Shown: positions 15,684 to 24,717 of the stretch, in pieces
Layout: each line of letters opens with the position of its first letter
Position numbering within the stretch: position 1 is the stretch's first letter
Source of the DNA: Saprospiraceae bacterium
GTDB taxonomy: Bacteria; Bacteroidota; Bacteroidia; Chitinophagales; Saprospiraceae
Length of the DNA stretch: 34,792 nucleotides
NCBI GenBank assembly: GCA_028285545.1
Contig: JANQPA010000079.1
Span: forward strand, 1 to 34,792
Direction: 5' to 3'
Notes under the pieces: model-generated
Told to the model about the DNA's origin: nothing
What the model saw: only the letters and a program-made list of their open reading frames with translations
Databases searched by the model: none
Translations under genes and position numbers: made by a program

Positions 15684-16256
15684 TTAGAAAAGTGCGCTTT
15701 CGACTAATTCACAAATAATATGCCCAATGGTAATATGGGCTTCTTGAATACGGGGGGTATCTGTTGAGGGTACATTAATTAATATATCAGAATGGGTGGC
15801 CATCTTGCCTCCGCTTTCACCGGTCAACCCGATGCTAATCATCTTTCTTTTTTCTGCTTCTTTAAAGGCTTCTATGACATTTTCCGAGTTGCCGGATGTC
15901 GACAAACCTATCAGTACATCTCCTTCTCTACCTTTGGCTTTAATAGCTCTGGCATATATATCATTATAAGAATAATCATTGGCTACAGCGGTTAAGTAGG
16001 AAGTATTAACATGTAAAGCTTCTGAGAACAAGGGTGCTCTATCCTTATAAAATCGGCCAGAAAATTCAGCAGCAAGGTGTTGGGCATCAGAGGCGCTTCC
16101 TCCATTACCACAAAAAAGCACTTTTTTATCTGCCTTGAAAGCCTGGATACAAATTTCAGAAACTTTTTGAATGCGATTTAATAAATCTTGGTTTTGAATA
16201 ATTTGATTTTTCGCCTCTATGCTTTCAAGTAGAATTTCCTTAATCCTTGGATTCAT
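15684..16256 (-). CDS. gmhA: Sedoheptulose 7-phosphate isomerase
   Basis: A 190-residue SIS-domain enzyme that turns sedoheptulose 7-phosphate into D-glycero-D-manno-heptose 7-phosphate, the first step of the pathway. It has FCGNGGSASDAQHLAAEFSG with H60 and E64, and RIQEAHITIGH with Q171 and H179; these match the zinc and catalytic residues of GmhA. The phosphate-binding LSTSGNS loop is near residue 118. It is third from last in the operon, 55 bases after hddA and 3 before hddC. Confidence 0.95.
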   Translation of the reverse strand: MNPRIKEILLESIEAKNQIIQNQDLLNRIQKVSEICIQAFKADKKVLFCGNGGSASDAQHLAAEFSGRFYKDRAPLFSEALHVNTSYLTAVANDYSYNDIYARAIKAKGREGDVLIGLSTSGNSENVIEAFKEAEKRKMISIGLTGESGGKMATHSDILINVPSTDTPRIQEAHITIGHIICELVESALF

Positions 16257-16311
16257 TTTTCAGTTTTTATTGTGTTCCATGATTTGTATTACGTGGCATG
16301 TGTTACATTGT

Positions 16312-17337
16312 TCAGCTCACTCTCCATCTTTTAAGGCCAGTAGGACAAAAAGTGAAATGATAAATTTGTCCTCCAAAACTTTCCAGTACTTTTTGGACTT
16401 TATATTTGCTGTTATGAGGAGCGTAAATCATCATAAAACCACCACCACCTGCTCCGGAAATCTTTCCTCCGGTGGCCCCTGCCTTTATAGAAGCTGCATA
16501 TAATTCATCAATAATGGGATTTGAGATTCCGGAAGCTGTTTGTTTTTTGTATTTCCAGCCAAAATCCAGAATATCACCAAGCGTCTCCAACCGTCCTGTC
16601 AATAATGCCTCTTTCATTCTAACAGCTTGTTCTTTTAATTTATGAGCTGCTTCCAGAGATTTTTCTGATTTTTTCGAAAAATTAGAAGATTGTTGCTCAA
16701 TAATCTTGGCGGAGAGTCTGCTTGTTCCGGTATAATATAGGATTATGCTAAATTCCATTTCGCTTACATATTCCGGCTTAATGCGTAAAGGGTTGACAAT
16801 TACTTTGTCATCGGAATAAAATTCCATAAAATTGAATCCACCAAAAGTTGCAGCATATTGGTCTTGTTTGCCACCGGCCATTACTAAGTCTATCCTTTCA
16901 ATTTCAAAGGCCAGGTGGGCTAGGTCATACTCTCCCAATGGCAGATTTAACCACTCGGTAAAGGCCCCTAAAATAGCTACAGTAATTGCAGAAGAGGCCC
17001 CCATTCCCGAGCCTTTAGGAGCATCTACATAGGTAGTTAATTTAAAGGACAAAGAACGATGTGCAAAATCTTTTACAATCCTATTGTATACCCCTTTTAA
17101 TAGATCTAGTTTGCCATCAATTGGCAATTGTTCAGCAGTATCCAGTTCCATTTGTTCCCCTAAATCAATAGCATCTAAAATGATTTTGCCATTGTTTAAG
17201 GGTTCAATGGTTGCATAGGCATGTAAGCTGATCGTTGCATTCAATATAGCCCCACCATAAAGATCTGAGTAGGGACTTACGTCTGTTCCTCCCCCAGCAA
17301 GGCCAATTCTCAATGGGGCTTTAGCGCGTATTATCAT
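16312..17337 (-). CDS. hddA: D-glycero-alpha-D-manno-heptose 7-phosphate kinase
   Basis: A 341-residue GHMP kinase. The N-terminal APLRIGLAGGGTDVSPYSD pattern is typical of HddA and fucose/heptose kinases, the ATP loop PKGSGMGASSAITVA is at 107-121, and GGKISGAGGGGFMM is the third GHMP motif near the C-terminus. It phosphorylates O1 of heptose 7-phosphate. With gmhA, hddC and gmhB next to it the whole route to GDP-heptose is present. The ADP-heptose route would use HldE instead, which is not here. Confidence 0.93.
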   Translation of the reverse strand: MIIRAKAPLRIGLAGGGTDVSPYSDLYGGAILNATISLHAYATIEPLNNGKIILDAIDLGEQMELDTAEQLPIDGKLDLLKGVYNRIVKDFAHRSLSFKLTTYVDAPKGSGMGASSAITVAILGAFTEWLNLPLGEYDLAHLAFEIERIDLVMAGGKQDQYAATFGGFNFMEFYSDDKVIVNPLRIKPEYVSEMEFSIILYYTGTSRLSAKIIEQQSSNFSKKSEKSLEAAHKLKEQAVRMKEALLTGRLETLGDILDFGWKYKKQTASGISNPIIDELYAASIKAGATGGKISGAGGGGFMMIYAPHNSKYKVQKVLESFGGQIYHFTFCPTGLKRWRVS

Positions 17338-17400
17338 TTTTTAATATGAGTTGTTGGTTGTTAGTTGTTGGTTAATTGTTATTGGCATTTAGGTAAAGGC
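17338..17400. repeat. Word-like tract between GT4 and hddA
   Basis: TTGTTGGTTGTTAGTTGTTGG is repeated in broken form and followed by TTAATTGTTATTGGC, using the same GTTATT/GTTAGTT style of words as other tracts. It lies inside the glycan operon. Confidence 0.6.
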
Positions 17401-17422
17401 CTTTAATTTTTAAATCAGATTT

Positions 17423-18562
17423 TCAAGATGTGCTTAATTCATAAATTCCGTTCACCAAATTTTCCCAGGAAAATCTTTTCTTTGCTTGGCGGACTCCCAG
17501 AGACAATTCTTTTTCCTTTTTTTTCTCATAAAAATCAAGAATGGCCTCCACGATCTTATCCTTATTCACCTCCACAACATATCCAGAGACTCCATCTTCA
17601 ACTATTTCAGGTAAACCTCCTACCCGGGTAACAATCATGGGTTTTTCGAAGTGGTAAGCCAACTGTGAAATTCCGCTCTGTGTTGCAGATTTGTAAGGCT
17701 GAACTACCAGATCAGCAGCACCAAAATAAAAGCGTACTTCGGAGTTGGGAATAAAAGATGTACGAAGCTCCAATTGCGATTCGATACCTAAATGTTTAAT
17801 TAAGCCGATGTATTTTTCTTCATTAGCGTAAAATTCACCTGCTATAATTGCTTTTACGGGTAATTTCCGAATCTGTTCATCCGCTAAAGCTTCCAATAAT
17901 AAATCCAGGCCTTTATAATCTCTGATGAATCCAAAAAACAAGATGTAATTCAAGTTAGGGTCGAGATTTAATCTGGATAATGCCTTTTTTTTATCTACTA
18001 TTTCACCATAATTATCATAAATAGGATGTGGGATGTATTTAATGGGCTGCTTAGTAACAAACTTTTTCATATCCTCTCCAACAGATTTGGACATTACCAC
18101 AAATGCATCTACGGTATTGGTAAAGTATTTGGCGAAGGCAAAATCACCGGGTCTTTTTTCATGCGGAATAATATTATCAATTACTGATACAATGCGTGTT
18201 TTTTTCTTTTTTCCAATACGAAGTATGGTTCCGAGGCATGGCCCCATGAAGGGGAGCCAAAATTTAGAAATTAGCAAATCGGCATGCAGCTTCCGAATTT
18301 CTCGCCCTATCCGTATCCAGTTGAAGGGGTTGATGGAATTTATTTTCACTTCAATCTTCAGATCTTGGGGTGCAGCATCAGAAGAATACTGTGTTTTGCC
18401 AGGAAAGAGGAATTTAGGGTATTGCAAAGTAAAAGTATAAATGGTGACCAGGTCTCCATTTTCCTGAAAAGCTCTGGCCAATCTTTCATTAAAGGATGCC
18501 AGCCCTCCCCTTAATGGAAAAGCAGTACCAATTATAATAATTTTTTTAGGCTGCTTATTCAA
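17423..18562 (-). CDS. Glycosyltransferase family 4
   Basis: A 379-residue GT-B glycosyltransferase. The start has the glycine-rich loop AFPLRGGLASFNERLARAF, the second half has LFFGFIRDYKGLDLLLEAL and ends in the donor site GGLPEIVEDGVSGYVV. The usual E-x7-E motif is altered: the segment reads PYKSATQSGISQLAYHFEKP, with Thr and Gln near the first Glu position, a variant shared with a group of Bacteroidota glycosyltransferases. It overlaps the GT2 gene by 4 bases. Donor and acceptor unknown; the linkage to heptose genes suggests surface glycan assembly. Confidence 0.88.
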   Translation of the reverse strand: MNKQPKKIIIIGTAFPLRGGLASFNERLARAFQENGDLVTIYTFTLQYPKFLFPGKTQYSSDAAPQDLKIEVKINSINPFNWIRIGREIRKLHADLLISKFWLPFMGPCLGTILRIGKKKKTRIVSVIDNIIPHEKRPGDFAFAKYFTNTVDAFVVMSKSVGEDMKKFVTKQPIKYIPHPIYDNYGEIVDKKKALSRLNLDPNLNYILFFGFIRDYKGLDLLLEALADEQIRKLPVKAIIAGEFYANEEKYIGLIKHLGIESQLELRTSFIPNSEVRFYFGAADLVVQPYKSATQSGISQLAYHFEKPMIVTRVGGLPEIVEDGVSGYVVEVNKDKIVEAILDFYEKKKEKELSLGVRQAKKRFSWENLVNGIYELSTS

Positions 18563-19512
18563 GTTGCTGAGGTTTCAGAAGCGTTTACAATTTTTTCAAT
18601 GACATACTGACTTTTATCCTGATTGTTGCGGATAATCATTTCTGCCAAAAATCCGGTGAGAAATAATTGCGAACCGATAATGAGCATAAGAATTCCAAAA
18701 AAGAATAAAGGCCGATCAGAAATACCATATTCCTGGTAAATCAATTTTGCAATGGACAGATAGACTAGAATGACAAAGCCCATAAAAAAGGACAATGTAC
18801 CTAAGGTGCCGAAAAAATGCATTGGTTTTTTCCCAAAGCGTCCGATAAAGGATAAGGTCAATAAATCAAACATGCCTCTGGCTCTCCCCAAACCAAACTT
18901 GGACACTCCATATTTGCGAGCACTATGTTGAACAACTTTTTCTCCTATCCGTTTAAAGCCCGCTATTTTTGCCAGCACAGGTATATAGCGATGAAGGTCA
19001 CCATGAACGACAACACTTTTTACTACTGCTTTTCGATAAGCTTTTAAGCCACAATTGAAATCGTGAAGTCTAATCTTAGTCAGGGATCTAACCAGGTAGT
19101 TGTATATTTTACTCGGAAGCCTTTTGGATAAGGGATCATTCCGCTTTTTTTTCCATCCTGAAACGAGGTCATATTTGTCTTCCATTACCATTCGATACAA
19201 TTCAGGCACTTCATCCGGGCTATCCTGAAGGTCAGCATCCATGGTAATTACAACGTCGCCCTTTGCCTGGCGAAAGCCGGTATCAAGAGCAGCGGATTTA
19301 CCATAATTTCTTTGAAACTTTATTCCAATGATATTACTGTTTTGTTCCATCAACTTTTCGATGACCGCCCAGGATTGATCAGTACTGCCATCATCTATGA
19401 AAATAAGTTCGTACTTAAAATTATGTTCTCCCATTACTCTACCGATCCAGGATTCCAATTCCGGGAGCGACTCTTCTTCATTAAGTAAAGGGACTATGAT
19501 AGATATATCCAT
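18559..19512 (-). CDS. Glycosyltransferase family 2, DPM1/GtrB-like
   Basis: A 317-residue protein: GT-A domain in residues 1-220 starting DISIIVPLLNEEESLPEL, with the metal-binding MDADLQDSP, and a C-terminal half with two membrane helices (about 235-255 and 270-292). This build matches polyprenyl-phosphate hexose synthases (dolichol-P-mannose synthase-like, GtrB) that put a sugar on undecaprenyl phosphate. The HSARKYGVSKFGLGR segment is typical. It is 33 bases after DUF4199 and overlaps GT4 by 4 bases. Confidence 0.92.
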   Translation of the reverse strand: MDISIIVPLLNEEESLPELESWIGRVMGEHNFKYELIFIDDGSTDQSWAVIEKLMEQNSNIIGIKFQRNYGKSAALDTGFRQAKGDVVITMDADLQDSPDEVPELYRMVMEDKYDLVSGWKKKRNDPLSKRLPSKIYNYLVRSLTKIRLHDFNCGLKAYRKAVVKSVVVHGDLHRYIPVLAKIAGFKRIGEKVVQHSARKYGVSKFGLGRARGMFDLLTLSFIGRFGKKPMHFFGTLGTLSFFMGFVILVYLSIAKLIYQEYGISDRPLFFFGILMLIIGSQLFLTGFLAEMIIRNNQDKSQYVIEKIVNASETSAT

Positions 19513-19545
19513 GGTTTTTATTACAAGTATTAGAAAGGCCGCAAT

Positions 19546-20076
19546 TTACGACTTGTTCTGAGTAGAATCCAAACTAAAATCTCTTTTAAACATAGCTCCA
19601 ACCGCTAAGGCAATTAAAAACCCACCAATTATGCTCCTGCATAAGCTAAAAAAGGTATTCCCAGGCGTAAGTTTATGGTCCATGTTCTCAAATTCCTTAT
19701 AGGCAGGATCTTGTGGATCCAAACCGAAGGTGGATTCTCCAAGCCATTTAGTCCATTTTAAGTTCTCCTGCATTTGTAAGTTGATCAATTCGGGATCAAG
19801 AATGGCAAAAAATAGGTAGTAAAAAATATGAAAACTAATAGTTGTGATCAAGAATACCTTAAAAGCTGCCTGTAAAGCTTTTTTGAATGGATAGCTATCT
19901 CGGGTTTGGTTGCGCTCCGTTCTGGTGGCTAAAATCATACATACAACTACCACCAATAAGCTAAGCCAATGGGATACTGGCCCTACCATCAATTTTTTAT
20001 TTACAAAATAGAAGAGAATATAGAGTCCAAGAGTGATTGCGGCGGAATATAATCCAAATCGAATTGAAGGTTTCAT
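19546..20076 (-). CDS. DUF4199 membrane protein
   Basis: A 176-residue integral membrane protein with four hydrophobic segments (about 8-25, 32-47, 70-92 and 138-160), of the DUF4199 type found almost only in Bacteroidota. Function unknown. Genes of this family often stand beside a DPM1-like GT2 and dihydroorotase, as here. It seems to open the seven-gene glycan operon, with a matched promoter 30 bases upstream. Confidence 0.78.
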   Translation of the reverse strand: MKPSIRFGLYSAAITLGLYILFYFVNKKLMVGPVSHWLSLLVVVVCMILATRTERNQTRDSYPFKKALQAAFKVFLITTISFHIFYYLFFAILDPELINLQMQENLKWTKWLGESTFGLDPQDPAYKEFENMDHKLTPGNTFFSLCRSIIGGFLIALAVGAMFKRDFSLDSTQNKS

Positions 20077-20107
20077 ATAAATTCGAATAATAAATAATTT
20101 AAGAGCC

Positions 20108-20136
20108 CAAAATTATTCATTATTTCGATAGTGCAA
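20108..20136 (-). promoter_or_regulatory. Promoter of the DUF4199-GT-heptose operon
   Basis: Minus-strand TTG (20136-20134), an 18-base spacer, then TAATTTTG (20115-20108), an exact TAnnTTTG. Predicted start near 20101, giving a leader of about 25 bases. Confidence 0.65.
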
Positions 20137-20216
20137 GTCTAAAAATGAATTTTGATCCAATTTTTTTCAGAAACTTAGTAAGATTCCAAGGTGATGACCT
20201 CTTTTTCTGCAAAATT

Positions 20217-20249
20217 AATTCCGAGAAAGCCACGGGCCTTCTCGGAATT
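20217..20249 (-). terminator. Terminator after the second DUF4199 gene
   Basis: Arms AATTCCGAGAA (20217-20227) and TTCTCGGAATT (20239-20249) are perfect, continue as GCC/GGC after one A-C mismatch, and close on a 3-base loop. The minus strand then reads AATTTTGC. It separates this gene from the glycan operon. Confidence 0.7.
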
Positions 20250-20347
20250 GAATTGTACAAATGTTATTAATTATTTCTTTTGCTAAAATCTAATGAATTA
20301 AATTTTGTTAAAACATTAGAGTCATTCTGACTATATCCTTTCCAGCA

Positions 20348-20938
20348 TCAAACAGATGTTGGAGGATTCTTTTTCATTACTGCTGCTAAAACTAAACCGA
20401 TGATGGCAGCAAAGAAGGCAGAAGTAAAAATACTCGTTACCACTTGTAAGAAAGGATTATATGCTATTTTTAAAAAGCCGAGAGCTGCATCAATCTGGTC
20501 TTGATCAAGGCCTTGTTCCTCATAAATATCTGCCATACAATCCATTACTCTATCCGTCATGCCCGGATCAATAACAGTAGTATATAGGACGTTAAATAAT
20601 CCGCTGATAACTCCGGCAATAATAAGTGCAACTAATGAAACAACAAAAGCACGTCCGAAAGAAATGTAGCCTCCCAAATCACCAGTATGTTGCCGAATAG
20701 CCATCACTCCAACCAGAGCACTTACACCGATCAGCACTGCAATGCCAATCAGGCCGGTTAAGATAGCAGAACTACCACCCTCGGCAGCGGCACATGGATC
20801 GGCAAGGCCCACCATTTGAGCTACTAAACCCCAGGCCACCAGTATCAGGCCACCAATAAGTCCATAGCGAAGCGCGGTTTGAAAATAAGGAACAGTTGAA
20901 GGATCAACAAAATTGTTAGGTTCATCAATTGTTGTCAT
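20348..20938 (-). CDS. DUF4199 membrane protein (second copy)
   Basis: A 196-residue protein with about four to five membrane segments (near 26-46, 59-84, 100-125, 160-188). The GDLGGYISFGRAFVVSLVALI stretch is the characteristic DUF4199 motif, stronger here than in the gene downstream. It has a loop with conserved Cys residues (DPCAAAEGG; DCMADIYEEQG). Function unknown. A -7-like box one base off consensus (complement of CAAAGGTG, 20973-20980) is upstream. Confidence 0.85.
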   Translation of the reverse strand: MTTIDEPNNFVDPSTVPYFQTALRYGLIGGLILVAWGLVAQMVGLADPCAAAEGGSSAILTGLIGIAVLIGVSALVGVMAIRQHTGDLGGYISFGRAFVVSLVALIIAGVISGLFNVLYTTVIDPGMTDRVMDCMADIYEEQGLDQDQIDAALGFLKIAYNPFLQVVTSIFTSAFFAAIIGLVLAAVMKKNPPTSV

Positions 20939-21125
20939 AGTTATAAGAGCATTAGTTAAATAAATAGGTTAGCAAAGGTGCAACAATAGTGATGGAGCCT
21001 CAGGTACTAAGGCAGCAATGAATTTAAAAATTGCTTTTTACTTTCATTTGGAAAGGTCTTCCACTAATGTGCTCCTAAAATCAAGCTAGAATATGAACAA
21101 TGTAAGAAAATGGTGCCAATTTTTT

Positions 21126-22400
21126 TTACGAACGATCAAAAAATTCAGACTTTTGACCATTAATGATGCCTAATATTGCCCCTTGGAAGGTCTGGTCAAT
21201 AAAGGGGGAATTGAATGATTTTGAATTTCGCGTCTGTCTTTTATGAGTCCAAAATTGTTCAGGTTGGAAAAGGGTGAAATTTGCCTTGGCCCCTTCTTCA
21301 ATTTTTGGCAATGGCAGGCCTAAGAGTTTTCGGGGAGAACTACTCCAAAAACGCTCCATATCTTCAATAGAAAATTGGTTTTTTAGATTTTGCCAACTCA
21401 ACACGAAGGAGGTTTCAAGGCCAGCAGCTCCAAAATCAGCAAAGGAAAACTCTTTCTTTTTGGCCTCTTCTTCTAAAGGCACATGATTGGAAGAAATAAA
21501 ATCTATCGTTCCATCTTTTAAACCCTCTTTTAATGCAAGAACATCGGCCGAGGATCGAAGAGGAGGAAGAATTTTAAAATTGGAATCAAAGTTTAGCACC
21601 TCCTGATCAGTATAACAAAGGTTTATCGCCGCTACCGAAGCACTTACTTTTATCCCTTCTTTTTTCGCTTTTCGGATCATGTCTACAGCCCCCTTGGTAG
21701 ATACATTTGAAAGGTGGACTCTTGAGTCAGTATATTCTGCCAGATAAATATCCCGGTGCACCATCAACTCTTCTGCCATATCTGGTATTCCTTTCATCCC
21801 CAACATGGTACTCACTTCCCCTTCATTAATCTGACCATCACCTGCGATTGAAGCATCATGTGGGTGATTAATGATTAGGCCATCAAAACTTTTTACATAT
21901 TGCAATGCCCTCATCATCATTCCATTATGTTGAATGGCGTGCAAACCATCAGAAAAGGCAATAGCTCCAGATCGATACATATCAATCATTTCCGTAATAT
22001 CCTTACCATCACAATGCTCCGAAACAGCACCTATGGGATAAAAGTCAACTGCTAAGTTTTCTGCATTATTTTTAATATATCTAATACCAGATTTGGAATC
22101 AACAACAGGATGAGTATTTGGATAGCAGGCAACAGCTGTAAAGCCACCTGCTGCAGCCGCCTTATTGGCAGAATAAAGATCTTCTCGATGTTCGTAACCA
22201 GGATCTCCAATAATAATTCCTACGTCTATTAAACCAGGCAAAACATAAAGTCCTTCGATTGTTAAATCTGGGGTATTGTCGACCGATATGAGTGGGGCAA
22301 TTTTGTCAATTTTACCAGCCTTAATTAGGATGTCTACCGTTTGTTGGTGGTATTCAGATTCAGCGTTTATTACAGTAGCATGTTTAATGAGGAGATCCAT
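21126..22400 (-). CDS. Dihydroorotase-like amidohydrolase, probably inactive
   Basis: A 424-residue protein with the whole amidohydrolase fold of bacterial dihydroorotase (PGLID near residue 55, GDPGYEHREDLYSANKAAAAGGFTAV, MLGMKGIPDMAEELMVHRD). The metal and substrate residues are missing. The DxHxHxR motif reads D59-V-G-I-I-I-G65, so both His and the Arg are lost. The catalytic Asp before HAP is N305, and the PHH pair is AIN. It is thus likely a non-catalytic PyrC homologue; such pseudo-enzymes can scaffold aspartate carbamoyltransferase. The ATG at 22400 is preferred to a TTG 6 bases earlier. A strong hairpin precedes the start. Confidence 0.88.
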   Translation of the reverse strand: MDLLIKHATVINAESEYHQQTVDILIKAGKIDKIAPLISVDNTPDLTIEGLYVLPGLIDVGIIIGDPGYEHREDLYSANKAAAAGGFTAVACYPNTHPVVDSKSGIRYIKNNAENLAVDFYPIGAVSEHCDGKDITEMIDMYRSGAIAFSDGLHAIQHNGMMMRALQYVKSFDGLIINHPHDASIAGDGQINEGEVSTMLGMKGIPDMAEELMVHRDIYLAEYTDSRVHLSNVSTKGAVDMIRKAKKEGIKVSASVAAINLCYTDQEVLNFDSNFKILPPLRSSADVLALKEGLKDGTIDFISSNHVPLEEEAKKKEFSFADFGAAGLETSFVLSWQNLKNQFSIEDMERFWSSSPRKLLGLPLPKIEEGAKANFTLFQPEQFWTHKRQTRNSKSFNSPFIDQTFQGAILGIINGQKSEFFDRS

Positions 22401-22403
22401 GGA

Positions 22404-22457
22404 CAATTTTTTTCGTCCAAAATTGAGGAAAAAATCCCTTTTTCCTCAATTTTGGAC
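22404..22457 (-). promoter_or_regulatory. Hairpin with a competing fold in the dihydroorotase-like leader
   Basis: A perfect 19-bp inverted repeat (22415-22433 and 22439-22457, with a 5-base loop) lies 14 bases before the ATG. On the minus strand no T run follows, so it is not a normal terminator. The sequence AAAATTG just before the ATG (complement of 22404-22410) can also pair with CAATTTT in the downstream arm, so two folds exclude each other. Confidence 0.5.
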
Positions 22458-22540
22458 AGAAAAACATAGCTTTTTATGAATTTAGCTTTTCGGGGTCTTT
22501 GTCCGTTCACAGTAACTTAAGCGAGAACAGTCTTAATAAT

Positions 22541-24574
22541 TTACACTCTCCAAAATCTCAACAACAGAATTTCAATGGCTAAAAAGCATAAAGCCAGGAT
22601 TAGGCAAAGGCGCCAAAGTATGACTCCCTGACTTCTTTCCTCAATCCGTGCAGTGAGTGCAGCATTTTCATTGATATCTATAATGCTCATATTCTCCCCA
22701 GCCATGGTTTCTAATTCACCTTTACTTAAATAGCTTAGGTCGGATTCTTCCCTATCAAAATTAAATGCAATAACACCTAGTGATTCAGTCTGATCCAGGA
22801 ACCATTCATAAAACCCTGCATCTTTAACCTGATCATTGATGGTCATAAATACTTTAGAACCTATGACTCTTTGTCCAGGAATAAACTCTCCTTCTTCTTC
22901 TTTTTTGATTTTATAAACAAGATCTGAAGTGTTGCTTTTGTGGCTTTTCTCAATCACTTCATCTTTGCCAATGGTATAGGCGATTCGGTTTTGTTTAGCA
23001 GAAGAGATGGCCATTTTGTAAATCATGGGAATAAAAACCTCGCCGTTTCGAACCAGATCATTTATGTTTTCATCCAGTGGCGACAAAGAAAGGTAAAAAT
23101 TACCATCTCCAATCTGATATTTTGAGATGTATGAATCCCCATTTCTGAATACCAATAAAGGTTCTTCCTTGCGGCTGTTTATTTTATTGGTTTTAAAACT
23201 TCCAAGAGTAGTAGGCAGTTTTAGGTTGGCTGATCTGTTTTCGAAAACATTTTTAAAAATAAATTCTTCAGTATTAACTTGTGTAACCTGTTTTTCAGAT
23301 TCATCATAACTAAGAATTTCATTAGCCGGCAGGGAAGACAAAAAACTTCGGTAGGAGTTTATTTCTGCTGATTTGGGTGGAAAAACCAACACATTCCCTC
23401 CATTTTGCATAAAAGATTTGAGCTCAAAGGCCAAACCGGATGAAATGCTGCTAAGGTCATTTAAAAGAATCATTTGATAATCTCCAAACTGAGAATAATT
23501 CAGATTTTGACTTGATCGATTATCAACAGAAAAATACGGGATTCCTTTAAAGGCAGCATCTACATATCGATTGGGCAAGTTCTCATTGATGGCTAAGACA
23601 CGAATATTATCTGAAACAAAAAAGCTAAAAAAGTATTTATCATCAAACTGAACGGGGTAATCCGTAATATTCAAAACTGCTTCATGCCATCCATTTCTCA
23701 AAATAGTGATATTGACCGTATCCAAAACGCTTGACCGTGCGGGAATACTCAGAGTACCTACTGGTTTAGTTTGCCCCTCATATTTCATGCTCAAGCGGAT
23801 ATTTTCCATATCCTCATCACTTAAATTTCGGATTTGAATAACAACCGGATTGGTTTGATTTAACATCTGTACGGGGGCTTCAAACCATACTGAGTCAATA
23901 CTGATGTTTCTTTCCCGGACTGCCTGCAAGGGGACCAGGTTAACTTCAACAGAGGTATCACGATACGATTCCAGGTCAGAGATATTTTTTTGAAAATCTG
24001 AAATTAAATATACTGTTGGATTGCCCGTTTTAGCATTATCGAGAACTCTTCGTTGCCGAATAACAACATTACTCAATTGCCTAACAGAAGGGGAAATTTC
24101 TATTTCATCAATTAATTCCAGTGCTTCATCCTTTCCTATCAAACGCTGATGCCTACCTTCAAAGTCATTGGTAAGTACCTGGAAGCGATCTTCTGCTCTG
24201 TAGGCCTGGATAATTTCACGGCCTCTTTGTTTGGCCTTTTCAACTAAAGCCACATCACTGCTCAGAGCACTCATACTAAATGAGTTGTCAATATAAACAC
24301 TAACGTTTTTTTGTCCCTTTTGAACTTCTGTATCCTGTGGGATAAAGGGCTGTGCAAAAGCCAAAACCAGAAATAAAATGGCCAATAGTCTTGCCAACAA
24401 AACTAGAATATTACGCAAGCGGGACCGTGCACTGGTTTCTTCTTTTACTTCTTTCAAAAATCGAACATTGGTAAAATATACTTTCTTGAACCTCCGAAAG
24501 TGGAAAAGATGTATGATAATGGGTATTGCCAGTGCCGCCAGTGCGAACAAAAATGTCGGGTAGAGAAACTGCAT
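22541..24574 (-). CDS. BatA-like membrane protein with vWA-type domain
   Basis: A 677-residue protein. Residues 1-80 are the BatA N-terminal module: a first membrane helix (PTFLFALAALAIPIIIHLF), the RRFKKVYFTNVRFLKE link and a second helix (NILVLLARLLAILFLVLAFA). A vWA-like domain follows with the metal site DNSFS at 96-100. A long periplasmic part without recognised motif ends in a membrane helix near the C-terminus (WRLCLILALCFLAIEILLL). Related proteins sit with MoxR ATPases in aerotolerance operons; none is here. Its place beside the dihydroorotase-like gene is a recurring Bacteroidota arrangement as I recall it. Confidence 0.88.
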   Translation of the reverse strand: MQFLYPTFLFALAALAIPIIIHLFHFRRFKKVYFTNVRFLKEVKEETSARSRLRNILVLLARLLAILFLVLAFAQPFIPQDTEVQKGQKNVSVYIDNSFSMSALSSDVALVEKAKQRGREIIQAYRAEDRFQVLTNDFEGRHQRLIGKDEALELIDEIEISPSVRQLSNVVIRQRRVLDNAKTGNPTVYLISDFQKNISDLESYRDTSVEVNLVPLQAVRERNISIDSVWFEAPVQMLNQTNPVVIQIRNLSDEDMENIRLSMKYEGQTKPVGTLSIPARSSVLDTVNITILRNGWHEAVLNITDYPVQFDDKYFFSFFVSDNIRVLAINENLPNRYVDAAFKGIPYFSVDNRSSQNLNYSQFGDYQMILLNDLSSISSGLAFELKSFMQNGGNVLVFPPKSAEINSYRSFLSSLPANEILSYDESEKQVTQVNTEEFIFKNVFENRSANLKLPTTLGSFKTNKINSRKEEPLLVFRNGDSYISKYQIGDGNFYLSLSPLDENINDLVRNGEVFIPMIYKMAISSAKQNRIAYTIGKDEVIEKSHKSNTSDLVYKIKKEEEGEFIPGQRVIGSKVFMTINDQVKDAGFYEWFLDQTESLGVIAFNFDREESDLSYLSKGELETMAGENMSIIDINENAALTARIEERSQGVILWRLCLILALCFLAIEILLLRFWRV

Positions 24575-24624
24575 CTCTATTTGATTAGTTATAACTTAAA
24601 TGTCAAAATTTATTCTTTGATTTG

Positions 24625-24632
24625 CAAACATA
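24625..24632 (-). promoter_or_regulatory. Possible -7 box of the BatA-like gene
   Basis: Minus strand TATGTTTG matches TAnnTTTG exactly, about 50 bases upstream of the start. No TTG is seen at the right distance upstream, so support is partial. Confidence 0.4.
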
Positions 24633-24717
24633 TGGAAAATTAAGGGATTGGTTAGTTATGGTAATGCTAAAATTAGTTTACAAGTTAGCAAGTTTACAAG
24701 TTAGCAAGTTGTCAGGT

